Source: Owenia fusiformis
Lineage: Eukaryota; Annelida; Polychaeta; Sabellida; Oweniidae
Assembly: GCA_903813345.2 (NCBI GenBank)
Contig: CAIIXF020000003.1
Location: 1,766,109-1,830,108, forward strand
Reading direction: 5' to 3'
Length of the DNA: 64,000 bases
A program made the position numbers and the translations under genes. Of this stretch, positions 1 through 10,571 are shown piece by piece. The notes under the pieces are model-generated. The model did not search any database, was not told the origin of the DNA, and saw nothing but the letters and a program-made list of their open reading frames with translations. The stretch's first letter is position 1. The number at the start of each line of letters is the position of its first letter.

Positions 1-154
1 CTCTAGTTGATGGAGCTTTTCTATAACGGGAATAGTTATGTTCCATTAAGTACAATTTAAAATTGATTTGAGTAAATATAATAGTTTGACATGACCCTTT
101 AAACTATACGTATACGTATAAGTTTTATTTTCACTTATGTGCGAAATCTCTCTA

Positions 155-690
155 ATATGAAACTCACAATTGTTATTGGGTAGATCAAAAATTCAAATTA
201 CCTTTTCAAGCTTCATAGTTGGACCTGCCTGTTGATAATAGAGACAAATGTGCTGTCATTTGACATGGCATGTGAATAAATATCTTTATAAAGCCCGAAA
301 TTATTAAAGATCCACCAAAAATACTTACATTGAAAAGTTGAGATCAATTTAGAACAATGTATGAGATTTATAAATTATATCGGCAGAATACAATAAACAT
401 ATAAAGAGATTTTGGATGATTAACCCCTCTCATTTTGAGGGAGTACTGATGGCGCCATTTCACTTTGTTAAGTGAGTTCATCTCCATATTGTGGCAGAAT
501 TGTTTGAAATCATAACCAAAGAATGTGTCATGAGAGTTATAACATATAAGTTGACAAGATGTCCATCGAATGGAGTATCAATGCCAATTGAGGATTCATA
601 GAATGATATTTTGAAAATAATTAAAAAGTACATTATTTAAATTAATAAATTATGGTTACTTTTTCTGACAACATATTTGAATAAAATGAA
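155..690 (+). repeat. Dispersed repeat family A, copy 1
   Basis: This stretch matches 35862-36410 and, over its first 240 bases, 44198-44398. Shared landmarks are the run around CTCACAATTGTTAT, the TTTATAAAGCC block and the TATCGGCAGAATAC block. Compared with copy 2 it lacks about 230 bases after ATAACCAAA (near 517), where copy 2 carries a coding-like segment twice. A splice-like acceptor at 711-712 follows directly, so the family may be the 3' part of a multi-exon element or gene. Confidence 0.7.
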
Positions 691-712
691 TTAATCTATG
701 TTCTATTTCCAG

Positions 713-812
713 ATATACAGCACTGAACTCAGAGCGTCTGGTCACTCGATTTAGGACTCAAAGAGACAGCTGCTGCTGCTACACCTGCACTACCATAACA
801 AGGACAGTCTAG
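713..812 (+). CDS. Possible terminal exon of an unknown gene
   Basis: A polypyrimidine run and AG at 711-712 precede a frame that is open for 32 codons and ends in TAG at 810-812. The peptide includes the stretch SERLVTRFRTQRD and a run of three cysteines followed by YTCTTITRT. About 300 bases downstream an AATAAA signal gives a normal 3' end. The exon carries no start codon, so the upstream exons would lie in or before the dispersed repeat at 155-690, or outside the window. No family is recognised. It could be the last exon of a transposon gene rather than a host gene. Confidence 0.35.
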
Positions 813-1115
813 GCCTAGATATCCCACTACTCTGAGCATATCAAAACCAATACATTTTCGCAAGATCATTTATTTAATTTTTTTAATTTTTTAACCTCCG
901 CTACATCCATTTTTTACCTCACAAGTTCTACCCTGTTTCCTCTTCCTGCCTTCTGTATGTTTGTATTGGTTTTGATATGGCCCGAGTAGTTGGACTATGT
1001 AGTTGGACTATGCGTCTCCATATTAAACATTGTAGATTTTAATGTAAATATAAATAAATATATTTAGTTATTGTAAATATGTAGATATTTTGTACAATTT
1101 TAATTTTATAAAAGC

Positions 1116-1121
1116 AATAAA
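1116..1121 (+). terminator. Polyadenylation signal AATAAA
   Basis: AATAAA lies in an AT-rich 3' UTR-like stretch about 300 bases after the stop codon of the exon ending at 812. The region 813-1960 otherwise shows no coding sequence that I can support. Confidence 0.4.
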
Positions 1122-1968
1122 GTATGGAAATTCTTAATGAAATGTTTGTTTTTCTCAAATCTTTCAAGCTACTTCACAAGCTTAATCAATGAGTTGATTC
1201 ATTCAGAATAGAGTAAAATATTATTGAAATACTCTAGTAATTTAATGCTTATTAAATATTCAAAATATTAATGGAAATATCTAGCTTACACGGTGCTGTA
1301 TAGTATTACAGCTGAAACAGTACCGTACGGCAAGGACACCACCATACCACTGTGACATTCAGGTAGTCAATTGTATTGAATAATTAAATTATATTTAAAT
1401 TCTGGTTTTGAGGCAATATATTTCAATAGTTATAAAAGGTGAATAATGATTGATCAATTCCATAGTCAGATAGTGTAATCCCATTCCCAAGTGCAGATGT
1501 AAAAATATGGCATGTGTTAAGATCAATTCACTACTATAACATTCAAACATGTCAAAAGATGGCAGTGCGATCACACCTACACATGAACAAAAATTAAGTT
1601 AGAATTGATGCACATTTCAATGTAAATGAGTGGGTTTTATTTTAAGCTTAAGTTGTGTAAGCTTGATTAATCAGGTTAAACTTGGAGAAAACACTTAATT
1701 TTTCAACTTTTTCCAAATTTTGAAATTGATTCAATTCCTCAACATTAGAATCGAGTCAACTCGAAGCTCTGAACCTGTGAGTACTTGACTCATAAGGTTG
1801 TTGTCTCACCCCTAGTACTTAATATATTAAAGAGCCCAAAATAAATGTTTCAGAAACTGTTGCTAAGATACATAAATAAATGACTCTTTTGTTTCTTTTA
1901 TGAATAGGTTATGAAAACTATATTTACTTTCGGCATAGATGAAAAGAAGAGAAATGGTATTCTTAGAG

Positions 1969-2049
1969 GATGTACCACAGGTCTCGCAGGCCAGAGATGT
2001 ACCACAGGTCTCGCAGGCCAGAGATGTACCACAGGTCTCGCAGGCCAGA
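1969..2049 (+). repeat. 27-bp tandem repeat, three exact copies
   Basis: Three identical 27-base units begin at 1969, 1996 and 2023, each containing GTACCACAGGTCTCGCAGG. A diverged fourth unit starts at 2050. The period is a multiple of three, so the + strand stays open with a 9-residue repeat (GLAGQRCTT). A conserved flank that recurs near 57675 follows. Confidence 0.9.
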
Positions 2050-2130
2050 GATGTAACACAGATCACACAGGTCTCCCAAGCCAGTTAGAAAGAAGAGCTC
2101 GTAATGATATTAATAAATATTCAAACATGA
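2050..2130 (+). repeat. Fragment shared with the Harbinger relic's 3' flank
   Basis: This block carries ACAGATCACACAGGTCTCCC, then a GCCAGTTAGAAAGAA block and a TATTAAT run. It matches about 57676-57745, just downstream of a Harbinger nuclease fragment. It is therefore probably a solo piece of the 3' end of that transposon family. The 27-bp units upstream look like amplifications of its first part. Confidence 0.55.
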
Positions 2131-2341
2131 CCGTGCTCTATTCGAATTTCTCAACCAATCAGAATGCAGCATAGCCAATATAGAACGTTCTCTAATTCTC
2201 AATAGATGCACGACCATGCTCTATTCAATCTGCAATTTGCATTGTTTTGAGTGACGTCACATCTCAGCTGCACATCTGGGGCTCTGTCCGGGGATAGCTG
2301 TTCTTTTTTACTCCCTCCGTAACTACTGTAACTATTTAACT

Positions 2342-3667
2342 ATGGCTGACTTCAAGTTTGCAGTCGGTGAACCAGTCTTATTTAAGGACGATTTAAGAGT
2401 TATTATGGAGCGTTCTTATTACCAAACATATAAAGTATATTTCATTTCAAAATTAGGGGAAAATGAAATGACACGGGCAATAGAGAGTGATTTAAAATGC
2501 ATAGAACTCTCAGAGTCTGATTTCGATGACCAGGATAAAATTGACCAGATTGTCCCGGTAAGTTACTAAGCTACTCGTTGTTATAAATTACTGCCAGAAC
2601 ATAATATTTATGTAATTTCCAAGCTTTAAAAAGATATATGGTGATAGTGTATGTGTGTTTTGAATGCTTACACTGAGTGGGGGTTAACTCTTGTTACCGA
2701 GCCTCTTGTGCTACGTTTGTGTGTATTTGATACATGTAGCCTAGGTCTAATCCGGGGTCTAATCCGGGGTCTAATCACCATCTCCCCAACAACTTGAACT
2801 TGGGATCTAGTGTTCTATCGTAGATCTAGGCTTACACGTATCATGGCCTATCATATGTGACATGACAGTTCTATTTTTATTTTCAGCATTGTCTACATTG
2901 CCAACAAACTGTTGCAAGATGCAGGCTCTTTGACAGATGCTGTTAACACAAATATCCCAAACAACCTTCGCTATGTGTTCAACAAAGGAAATAAACAAGC
3001 TAGACGGCAATGAATCGATTATGTTAAACAATTGATAGACACATGTCTCCTGTAAGTACAAATTATTTAAGTTAGGGTTTGTACTGGCCCTTATTTTGCA
3101 AAATTACATTGTATTTATTGCTTTTTTTATTGTGAAGTTAGACCACTTTTTATGTCCCCACCACATAGTGTGGGGCCATATTGTCGGCCTAGGCACGTCT
3201 GTCCTGTCTGTCCTGTCCTGTCTGTCCTGTCCTGTCTGTCCTGTCTGTCCGTCTGTCCGTCTGTCTGGCTGCCTATGATGAATGGTCCTTGAACTGATTT
3301 AGATTAGTAATTTTGGTTAAGTACTCATACTTCAGCACTCGGGATTTTTCTTTATGACTTATTTTAAATGATTAGTCTATCATTGTGTAACTACACTCCA
3401 CGTAGACAGATCGTATAAAATTAAAATTGCATGATGTGACATGCTACAATAAGCAGGAAACTAGAAAACATTTTGTCACCCATGTTACAAAATTATTTTT
3501 TAAATCCCTAGAAAAAGGTGAATGAAAAAATTGGCCAATTTTTATTGCTAGATCACCCACGATATGCAAGGGAATGGGCCCAAGTGGCTAAGCTGATCAG
3601 GATAAATGATAAGAAAGGAACATACAAGATCCAATGGTATGTTCTGCACCAGGGTCACTATAAATAA
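2342..3667 (+). CDS. Two-exon small gene, unknown function
   Basis: Exon 1 (2342-2557) starts at an ATG that follows a CRE-like TGACGTCA at 2251-2258. It encodes 72 residues beginning MADFKFAVGEPVLF and ends exactly at a GTAAGT donor. Exon 2 (3512-3667) follows a CCCTAG acceptor and is open for 51 codons to TAA. Both junctions fall at codon boundaries, so the spliced protein has 123 residues. Exon 1 has an acidic tail (ESDFDDQDKIDQ). Exon 2 has RYAREWAQVAKLIRIND followed by a GTYKIQWY segment, which has the look of a small beta-strand module such as a Tudor- or chromo-like fold, but that is only an impression. A strong alternative donor (GTATGT, at 3639) inside exon 2 means more exons could follow. 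The intron holds a GTCT-type microsatellite. I recognise no family; it may be a host gene or the first exons of a transposon gene. Confidence 0.5.
2558..3511 (+). other. Intron of the two-exon gene
   Basis: This interval lies between a GTAAGT donor and a CCCTAG acceptor. It contains two tandem copies of a GGTCTAATCCG motif near 2750, a short palindrome CCCCACCACATAGTGTGGGG at 3156-3175 and the microsatellite at 3199-3275. No coding sequence is supported. Confidence 0.45.
3156..3275 (+). repeat. Palindrome followed by a GTCT/GTCCT microsatellite
   Basis: CCCCACCACATAGTGTGGGG reads partly as its own inverted repeat (CCCCAC...GTGGGG). It is followed by an irregular (GTCTGTCCT)n then GTCCGTCT tract of about 75 bases. 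Such palindrome-plus-microsatellite units often mark microsatellite-bearing mobile elements in invertebrates, which is inference here. Confidence 0.7.
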
Positions 3668-3936
3668 TACAGAAAGAATGGCCCTTTGGTAGAAGTCAAC
3701 AAAAACTACATTATAAAACATTCATTTTCTTTGACTCCAATGGCAATCATACCCCAAAAATATATGTTCTTGTAAAGCATTAAGTAACCAAACATAAACC
3801 AAAGTCAAAAATCCTATTGAAGCCTGTTTCTTTGAAATGAATGTTATCTTTATATATAATATGCAGGAGCAGTGGACAAAAGTGGGGCTGCTTTATGCAC
3901 CTTTAGCGATATAATGTTTATTCAGAATACAATAGG

Positions 3937-4176
3937 ACAAACCCATTCCAGGCCCCTACAAAAATACTAAAATTAGCAACATTTGCATCAGTGGGTTTCA
4001 AGTAGAAAATAAATACAAGACAAAAAAAAATAGAAATTACTGCCCATAAAAATTTATTTGGCAACTTCTTACTTGTGAAAAAAATGTATTATTGACCTTG
4101 AAACAAACCCATTCCAGGCCCCTACAAAAATCCTAAAACTATCAACATTTGCATCACTGGGTTTCAAGAAGAAAGT
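3937..4176 (+). repeat. 70-bp duplicated block, two copies
   Basis: ACAAACCCATTCCAGGCCCC and about 50 further bases occur at 3937-4008 and again at 4103-4176 with a few substitutions. Both copies end in GGGTTTCAAG. They are separated by about 95 AT-rich bases. In one frame each copy is open, so these may be decayed coding duplicates. Confidence 0.75.
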
Positions 4177-4190
4177 AATAATCACTTATC

Positions 4191-4397
4191 ATGGCAAGTG
4201 TGCCACTGGGCCTACCTGAACACACAATACCTGCTCATATTCCAGAAATACATGAGACAGTAGCTTCTATCCAAAAGTGCTCACAAAAACAAAAGGGATC
4301 ATTTAGTAATGAAGAGTTGAGGAATTGGGAGAATTTGGCTGAAGATGATTTGCCATTTGGTAAGAAATCTGGTAGACAAGTGCATAGGCAGGAGTAA
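4191..4397 (+). CDS. Possible first exon, unknown protein
   Basis: A 68-codon frame begins MASVPLGLPEHTIPAHIPE. At 4360 it meets GTAAGA after ...LAEDDLPFG, which is a plausible donor, so the true exon may be 4191-4359. A separate open stretch around 4655-4780 (EWNKLLLSIISDKENAP then an in-frame stop) may be a further decayed exon, but the phase does not join cleanly to this one. No family is recognised. The neighbouring P-element-like relic at 5452-6298 suggests all of this could belong to one old transposon. Confidence 0.3.
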   Translation: MASVPLGLPEHTIPAHIPEIHETVASIQKCSQKQKGSFSNEELRNWENLAEDDLPFGKKSGRQVHRQE

Positions 4398-5451
4398 GGC
4401 AAATGATTTGCTAAAGTTCTACTTGAGAAGTGTGTCATTGTAATATTTCCAATTTAACTCGGATTTGACTCACCTTTTGAATAATTAATTTTTTTTATCC
4501 TGGCAATGACCCTGATAGATAAATATATAGTTTTCGAGTCAACTGATCTAAAAACCAAGACATTTTCAATCAGGATTTATTATTTTAGTATGAAAATATT
4601 TCTTTGGAAAATTTTATTATAATGACATAAACATATCTGCCAATCAAAAATGCAGGAATGGAACAAACTACTATTGAGTATCATTTCAGATAAAGAAAAT
4701 GCACCAAAATTTCCTCTTAGAGGGATACTTGCTAAAAAAGCAAACTGTGTACAAGTAGATTCGGCTAAAGATCTTGATTAAGCAGATGGGTTGCCACAAA
4801 TTACATCAGGTGTCAATGTCCAGGGCAGAGTAAGTGGAGTGTAACTAAGACCTTCAATTTCAAAAACAAAATCACAATCTCAGTGATACAGATTGAATGA
4901 GATTTTTTGACCATGAGTATTTCTTCTCCAATTATGAAGAGCTTGCATATTTTATTTTAATAAACTGTTTTCTAAACATTTAGATTATTTGTTTTCAGGT
5001 TTAATAGAAGTGTCAGAACTCTGGAAAATCTGACTCAAGAGATAATGGAATCACAGACTCTATAACATGTATAATTTAGGCCTATACATGTACTTACTGT
5101 GTACACATTGATAATTTATATATCATGTTAGCCTCGTGATACTATAAAACAGGCAATATCAAATTAAAAATAATTAATTCACAATGCATGACATAATATT
5201 CATAAAGAAACAATATAACACCAATACAGTACTGATTTTGCCGAGAGTCATATTGGCATGTTCCCATCGGTGTAGCATCGGTAGTTTGGTCGGCACACCG
5301 TTAGTTCTTCTGAATTAGGCGAAATGGTTGACATAGCTACTCAAAATGGATGGTTAAATGACAATTCAATTTAGTTCCATGTACTGAAAGATTCAATGAT
5401 ATCCCTAGAAAAGCAAGAGAAGGAATATCAAAAATCAGGCTTTATATTAAC
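4398..5451. other. AT-rich stretch, no supported gene
   Basis: I see only the short coding-like stretch at 4655-4780 and the beginning of the P-element-like homology near 5330. Nothing else can be called. Confidence 0.4.
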
Positions 5452-6298
5452 AAAAAAGAAGCCCAGGCCCAAAGGTATGAGATACAGTCCAATGTAGAGA
5501 AAGTGGGTACGATGCTATAAGTAGTATTCTGCCTATTCCAAAATGGAACACCATTAAGCAATATAGACAGCAAGCATGTAACACTGAACCTATAAATGAA
5601 GAAAAAATATAGCAATGATGATACAGGAAATAAAACCTAGAAACTGTAAAGGTATTGGTGGGATTCACTTTGATGAAAATATGGTTAAAAAGGTCTGTGT
5701 ATCAACTGGTAACTTGGTTGGGTTTGAAAATTTGAATATCCCAGATGAATACCTTGAAAATATTGATTCCAGTGCGGAGAGCCAGAACTCCCAAGGTTCT
5801 TCTCAAAGTCAGTCACACTGTCAGTCACACTCACAGTCAAGCTCACAATCCTCACACTGTTTTTCCACACAGTCATCAACAATTCCTGAAAAAGAGAGAT
5901 TATCAAACATGGTATGTCAATTCTTTTTCACAAGCATCGAGGGAGATTTTTGTTGGCCAGTAATATCATATCCTGTTGCCAAAGTAAATAGCATCAAAAT
6001 ATATAAAATGCTTTGGCAAGTCGTTGAATGTCTCAGTAAAATTGAAATCAATGATAAACAATGGATGCAAATATTATATGATGTCTGCAATGGATCAACT
6101 TATTCTCGTTCTTTCTTCAAGAACTCAAGCAACAATAATTTTGTTCAAATCCCTATAATGACAGTAGACCAATTTATTGGCTCTCAGATTTCCCTCTATA
6201 TTTTGACTATTATTAAAAGGTTCTTGAAACAACGGTGTATATTTTACATAAGAAAAGACAAGCTTACTCCCAGTGAAAATGACCACAGTGCAATATGA
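5452..6298 (+). pseudogene. P-element (THAP9-like) transposase relic
   Basis: The readable core is 5615-6298, open for 227 codons. It carries GIGGIHFDENMVKK, then STGNLVGFENLNIPDEY, then a Ser/Gln/His-rich insertion at about residues 57-85. These are followed by QFFFTSIEGDFCWPVISYP and CNGSTYSRSFF. The order is that of P-element-type (THAP9-related) transposases: a conserved D-E segment, a VGF segment, an FxW-P segment and a D/N-G segment. About 130 bases upstream, in broken frames, the segment KGMRYSP is another hallmark of the family, and stops separate it from the core. P-type transposases cut and paste DNA in the nucleus. This copy lacks an intact N-terminal THAP domain and is interrupted upstream, so it is probably inactive. 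Assignment rests on motif recall, not on a search. Confidence 0.55.
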
Positions 6299-6458
6299 CC
6301 AATGCTTCAACTGTAAAAAAAGTTTGGCCATTGGGCGACAATGCACGGAACCAATAAAAAATGAAGAGTGGTTGAAAAAACAGACATGCACAAAATGCCA
6401 AACAAAAGGATGTAATTACAAAACATGTCCATTAAGTTCAAATCAAAAGAATAGATAA
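6273..6458 (+). other. Short cysteine-rich ORF after the transposase relic
   Basis: A 61-codon frame overlaps the end of the P-element-like ORF in another frame. It contains QCFNCKKSLAIGRQC and then TCTKCQTKGCNYKTCP, giving eight cysteines in CxxC-like spacing. It could be a zinc-binding tail of the transposon protein reached by a frameshift, or chance. No start context supports independent translation. Confidence 0.3.
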
Positions 6459-7116
6459 TACATTGAAATACATTGTCAGTAGCATAAATATATGTACAAT
6501 TTATATGTATAGTTTGTTATATTTTTGTCAGCATTTACTGGAACAACTCTAAAGACTGTTATAGCACAAGGAAAGGCTATAAAATCAAAGTACATTTTGA
6601 GGAACATGGGTTTATTTAAGCAAAGCAAATGCAACAAAGCTACCCCCAGTTTAATAATGATAAAAGATTGGCATATTATGCTGTTACGACTCTCATGACC
6701 AGCTTGCAAGTTCATTGCAAATCTACATTAACCCTCTACCATAAGTGTCCAGGAAACTATGAAGTAAGATTCAAGCACTTGTTGCTAACTTGTCCTGGTA
6801 TAACCTAAGGTTTCATTTCAAAACCTGTTATGGGGCTCTTTAAAACTGTAGTATATATCACTTTGGTTGTTTGGATTTACAATATCTTTTGGATATATTC
6901 TTCTTCTATCAAAGCTGGTACTAATGATTTATAAGTATTGACTTCAGAAAACAACAGAATGTGAGGAATGTGGAAAATACTTGAATGCAGTTTAACAGTT
7001 TATGGTGTCTAACCATAATATTGTTACTTAAAAAGATTGCTAACTGAACTGTTGTGTGTCATCCAGCTTCGACCCTAACCCTTATATTTGTTAGTAGATG
7101 AGTATCAGTTATCTGT

Positions 7117-7302
7117 TGGGTCCTCTGTGTTCAGGTACAGAGAAGAGCTGCCAGGTTTGTCACAAAATTTCACTCAAGGGAACCAGGCTGCGTCACCAAA
7201 GCTCTTCAAGACCTACAGTGGGAGCCACCGAAGGAGCGTCAAGAGGCCGCTAGAGTTTTCCTTTTTTACAAAGAAAAGCAGAACATAGCAACAGCTGCCT
7301 AA
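7117..7302 (+). pseudogene. LINE reverse transcriptase C-terminal fragment
   Basis: Read from 7117, the frame is open for 61 codons to TAA. It contains VQRRAARFVTKFHSREPG and ALQDLQWEPPKERQEAAR followed by VFLFYK. This spacing is the well-known C-terminal segment of CR1/Jockey/L2-type non-LTR retrotransposon ORF2, downstream of the reverse transcriptase domain. Only this small piece remains, so it is a 5'-truncated, dead insertion. A short overlapping ORF in another frame begins at 7088 and is a shadow of this one. Confidence 0.7.
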
Positions 7303-7518
7303 AGGTGAAACACTTATTCTAGTGAGAAGTTCATATGGTTTAAATAACCATACGAATAATGAAATGTTTCCGTGTGTCTACTTAGCAGCTTGTTCTATGT
7401 CATCCATCCTGCTAGGTTACATTGTTGAAAGCAGCCAAACACGACAATGAAGGCAACAGCATAGCGATATTGATCTTAGCAGAATTTTTGGAAATTTAGA
7501 TCGTCCATCTTGCAAGCT

Positions 7519-7574
7519 CACGTGACTGATCACGTGACACGTGTCTGATCACGTGACACGTGTCTGATCACGTG
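7519..7574. promoter_or_regulatory. Six CACGTG sites in 56 bp (19-bp tandem repeat)
   Basis: CACGTG occurs at 7519, 7531, 7538, 7550, 7557 and 7569, built from a 19-base unit GATCACGTGACACGTGTCT repeated about three times. Diverged units (CACATG, CATGTG) continue to about 7620. CACGTG is the core E-box of bHLH factors such as USF, MYC/MAX and TFEB. TCACGTGA-type sites match the CLEAR element. Whether this is a working enhancer or a minisatellite cannot be told from sequence. Confidence 0.6.
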
Positions 7575-7619
7575 ACATGTGTCTGATCACATGACTAGTT
7601 ACTGTATCGATCATGTGAC

Positions 7620-8290
7620 TTAATGACGTGTCACCCGAACCATGTCTTCAAGGAAAACGGTAGTAAATATTTTGAATCAACATTTTAAACCCACACTTTG
7701 CATAGATTAGCAAGAATAGGGTACCTCAGATAGCATCCATACATTTAAAAAAATACAGCCTTATTCTTATTTTTAAGATACACAAAAATTATAATCAACA
7801 TTACTCTTTTGTGATTAAAAGTCATACTTTCATACAGTATATCATGATAATGTCCAAAAGGAGAAAAACCTCAATGTGTTTGATTTTAATTTTAGATAGT
7901 CTTAAACAGTCAAAGGGAAACATTACAGATGAGGTCATCTTAAGACAAGGACAGATGACTGGTGCAACTGAAGGCCTATTGGAAAATATATATTCCAAAA
8001 ATATTCTGTTCATCAAAAACAAAGAAAGTTTTCAAGTACAGTGTGACTAACTTTGTAAATCAATACTTAAAAGATGATTTGGTTTCATACAAGCCCTCAA
8101 GAAGACACACATCTTTTCAAGAGTAAATCAATAATTCAGGATACAACTATGAAAAGATCATCCACAAAATAAATCAACGGAGTCAACAACTTGATGACTG
8201 GAGCAATATGATTCCTATAGATGATATAAAATAGATGATATAAAATGACAATTATAGCGATGCATCAAACGATTTATTGGCTAACGCCAA
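7620..8290. other. AT-rich stretch, no firm gene
   Basis: An ORF of 79 codons at 7811-8050 follows no clear signal. Its second half (from about 7900) sits after an acceptor-like TTTTAATTTTAG and could be an exon, but nothing in it is recognisable. Confidence 0.3.
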
Positions 8291-8293
8291 ATA

Positions 8294-8548
8294 ATGGCAC
8301 GTCACCTAGACAGGATAACAGGACAATGTGTATCAATGACAGCTGCTATTATACCCGCAAAATTACTGCTACGTCACATTTATCAGGACCTTCGTTGTAA
8401 AAGTTAGTGGAAGCAACTGTTGACTCTGTCAAATGGGGCTCGAAAGGAATTACAATTTTGGCTCACTTATGTGGATATATGGAACAAAGCGAGCAGGTTC
8501 TGGGACCCAGGATTGGAGGGTATAGATGATCGAAGAACAATTTTGTGA
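8294..8548 (+). pseudogene. DIRS-like retroelement RT/RNase H fragment
   Basis: The frame from 8294 is open apart from one in-frame TAG. It contains ARHLDRITGQCVSMTAAIIP, LLLRHIYQDL, and after the stop WKQLLTLSNGARKELQFW. This is the signature found after the polymerase core of DIRS/Ngaro-type and some other tyrosine-recombinase retrotransposons (an A-R-x-x-G-x-I/C-x-S-M block, an R-x-x-Y block, then a W...L...A..EL.FW block). The usual polymerase catalytic box is not present, so only the connection/RNase H start survives. It is a dead fragment. The subfamily is uncertain; a Gypsy-like origin is the alternative. Confidence 0.5.
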
Positions 8549-8888
8549 ACCCCCTGTTCTGATTTATACCAAGGAATTGGGATTTAATACAACAAAATGC
8601 AATAGCTACCATAATCGCCCCATATTTGACGGCCCAAGAATAGTCAAATTCCATTGAGCAGAGACACAAACCTTGTCTACTTTGTCTATGACAGTCGAGC
8701 TAATTATGTGTGTGTGAATGTGTGGACTGTAAACTTTTCTAGGACCCACAAACTCCAGCAGAAATCTGATTCATATATCTCATACCTGAAGCAGGGCAAA
8801 GATATAGTTATAAAGATCCAAAAACAATCTACAGAAAAAACAGAAAATTGCCCGAAATTGTAGTCAGAATTAAGACCCAGTATGTTGA

Positions 8889-9236
8889 GTGGTGAACAAG
8901 GAGGAGCGGTGGAATGCCTATATGATAGGCTACTTGTTTGGTTTAATGGAGGAAGGGCTGGAAGATATAAATTCAATCTACCAGCTATTAGAACAATTTA
9001 ATGTGATTGAGACATTTTTGGATGACAATGATGAGTCCAGAAGAATAACTCCGCAAACTGTGAGGAACTACCTCCAGTCCATGTCTAAATTTCTTCTATT
9101 CCTCAACTTGGGGTGTAACCTAATATCACCTGAAGAGGCAGCTTCATTGGAGGAACAAATGCGCCTTTGGAACCTAACCTATGATATGATATGGTATGAT
9201 CTAGTGAACCAAAAATTTCAGTCATTTTCAGAGTGA
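8889..9236 (+). pseudogene. Transposon-associated protein fragment (PQTVRNYL family)
   Basis: A 115-codon frame contains FLDDNDESRRITPQTVRNYL followed by QSMSKFLLFLNLGCN and EEAASLEEQMRLWN. The block P-x-T-V-x-x-Y-L...F..FL is the layout of a helical core-binding (SAM-like) segment such as precedes tyrosine recombinase domains. The same layout recurs at 47880-48160 (KTIKANLNRLKHYYIFLL). At 9232 an acceptor-preceded segment begins that is nearly identical to one at 63950, so the ORF's last few codons are probably intronic. It is likely one exon of a multi-exon mobile-element gene. Function is inferred only by layout. Confidence 0.4.
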
Positions 9237-9275
9237 CCAAAAACAGTGAGCAACTACCGTGCTCATGAAGAGGAC
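9232..9275 (+). other. Exon-start segment shared with 63950-64000
   Basis: After TCATTTTCAG the sequence AGTGACCAAAAACAGTGAG matches AGTGACTAAAAACAGTGAG at 63950, which has an acceptor of the same kind (CATTTCCAG). Conservation begins at the splice site, as expected for paralogous exons. At this copy the frame soon meets a stop. Confidence 0.5.
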
Positions 9276-9485
9276 CGAATTATAGTACGCCACAAGGAGA
9301 GGGAGTTCATTCGTGGAACCGATCAAATCATGCCATATGATGGTAATAGATACTACCATCTGAACATCTCCTGTATAAAACAGAGGCATGATTCTTTTAA
9401 TTCTAGAACCGTGCGATGGGATAGCACTCAGATTATTGAGGGAGATATCGATTATGTCCACCATTCCATTGGTCACCCTATATAA

Positions 9486-9852
9486 AACGTGTCACGAACA
9501 CATAGCTATATTCTTGATTGGATTTTGGTGTCTCAACAATAACTTAAAAGAGTTATATTAGAGCCATTAAAAATGATTTGGACGTGATATATGTTTTGAA
9601 ACCGATGAACGTAATAAAGTATCTGAATGTGCCGTGATGTTTCGCGACATACTATTTGACCTGGTATTATTGAAAGATGTAACACAGGGGTTCAAAGACA
9701 CAGAACTATATTTTATGATGGCTATTAAGCTACCTTCATACAAACAATGAATCTTAGTCCAGCAGTTTGACTGTGGCATGCGGATGAACCTTAGGGTTTT
9801 ACTACACTATACTTTTCAAAAAAGTAGAACTTTTGATTACTGAATATCATCA
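9486..9852. other. Gene-free stretch before the Gypsy fragment
   Basis: No coding sequence or repeat is supported here. It may be decayed retroelement sequence belonging to the integrase region that follows. Confidence 0.3.
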
Positions 9853-10571
9853 TATAAGCCCCAAAGTGATTGAATGTGTGAACGATTTAATCGAAGCTTG
9901 GAGAGTATGTTGAGCATGTTCGTGGCAGGGAATCAGCTAGATTGGGATGAAAACTTACCAACAATTGCAATGGCATATTGTTCTACTCCACATGACAGCA
10001 CTCATTTAACACCAAATATGATGATGCTTGGAAGGGAGATAGAGATGCCTCTGGATGTTATGATTGGTCTTCCACCTGAAGAAGTAGATATGAGTGTTGA
10101 CTTGTATACCTTCAGATTGCGTTATCGAATGATAAAGCAAGAGAATTCTTGGCTAAGTCAGCTTTGAGGCAAAAGAGAAACTATGATTAGAACGTAGAGA
10201 CACAGAGATTCAAGGAAGGTGATTTTGTCTGGCTATATACAACTTAACTGCATGTGGTCATTACCAAGAAACTGCAACGATTATGAAATGGTCCATTCCT
10301 GGTTGTGCAAAGAATTTCTGATACGACGTATAAAATACAATTCAATGAGAGGTGCACTCCTAAAGTGGTCCATACAGATCGCCTGCGAAAATATAATGGC
10401 AAAGACGGAGTCAACTGGTTGAAGGAAGATGTAGATGATGAGACTGAGTTGAGACTTGAACTGGAGCCTGAGCAGGAAAAGGAACCAATAGATACTGAAA
10501 TAGAACCAGATGCAGACTGCAGAGTGATACGAAAAGGCAGAGCAATTCATAAGCCAGCTAGGTTCCTGTAA
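9853..10571 (+). pseudogene. Ty3/Gypsy integrase C-terminal relic
   Basis: The relic opens with the PQSD...ERFNRS box, where the expected glycine codon is a TGA stop (9871-9873). It continues in one frame (9874-10167) through NQLDWDENLPTIAMAYCST and TPNMMMLGREIEMPLD. A frame change then gives a stretch near 10165-10250 with a KEGDFVWLY-type block. A further frame (10305-10571) has VQRISDTTYKIQ-like sequence and VVHTDRLRKYNG, then an acidic tail to a stop. This is the usual order of a Gypsy integrase: end of the catalytic core, the GPY-type module, then the C-terminal tail. At least one premature stop and two frame changes make it non-functional. Long terminal repeats were not identified; the repeated GTCACATGATGGG at about 10718 and 10800 could mark a decayed LTR edge. 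Confidence 0.8.

Noticed and set aside
7501-7620. CRISPR-like array suggested by regularly spaced short repeats
   Set aside because: Units are 19 bp, directly adjacent without spacers, and the genome is eukaryotic.
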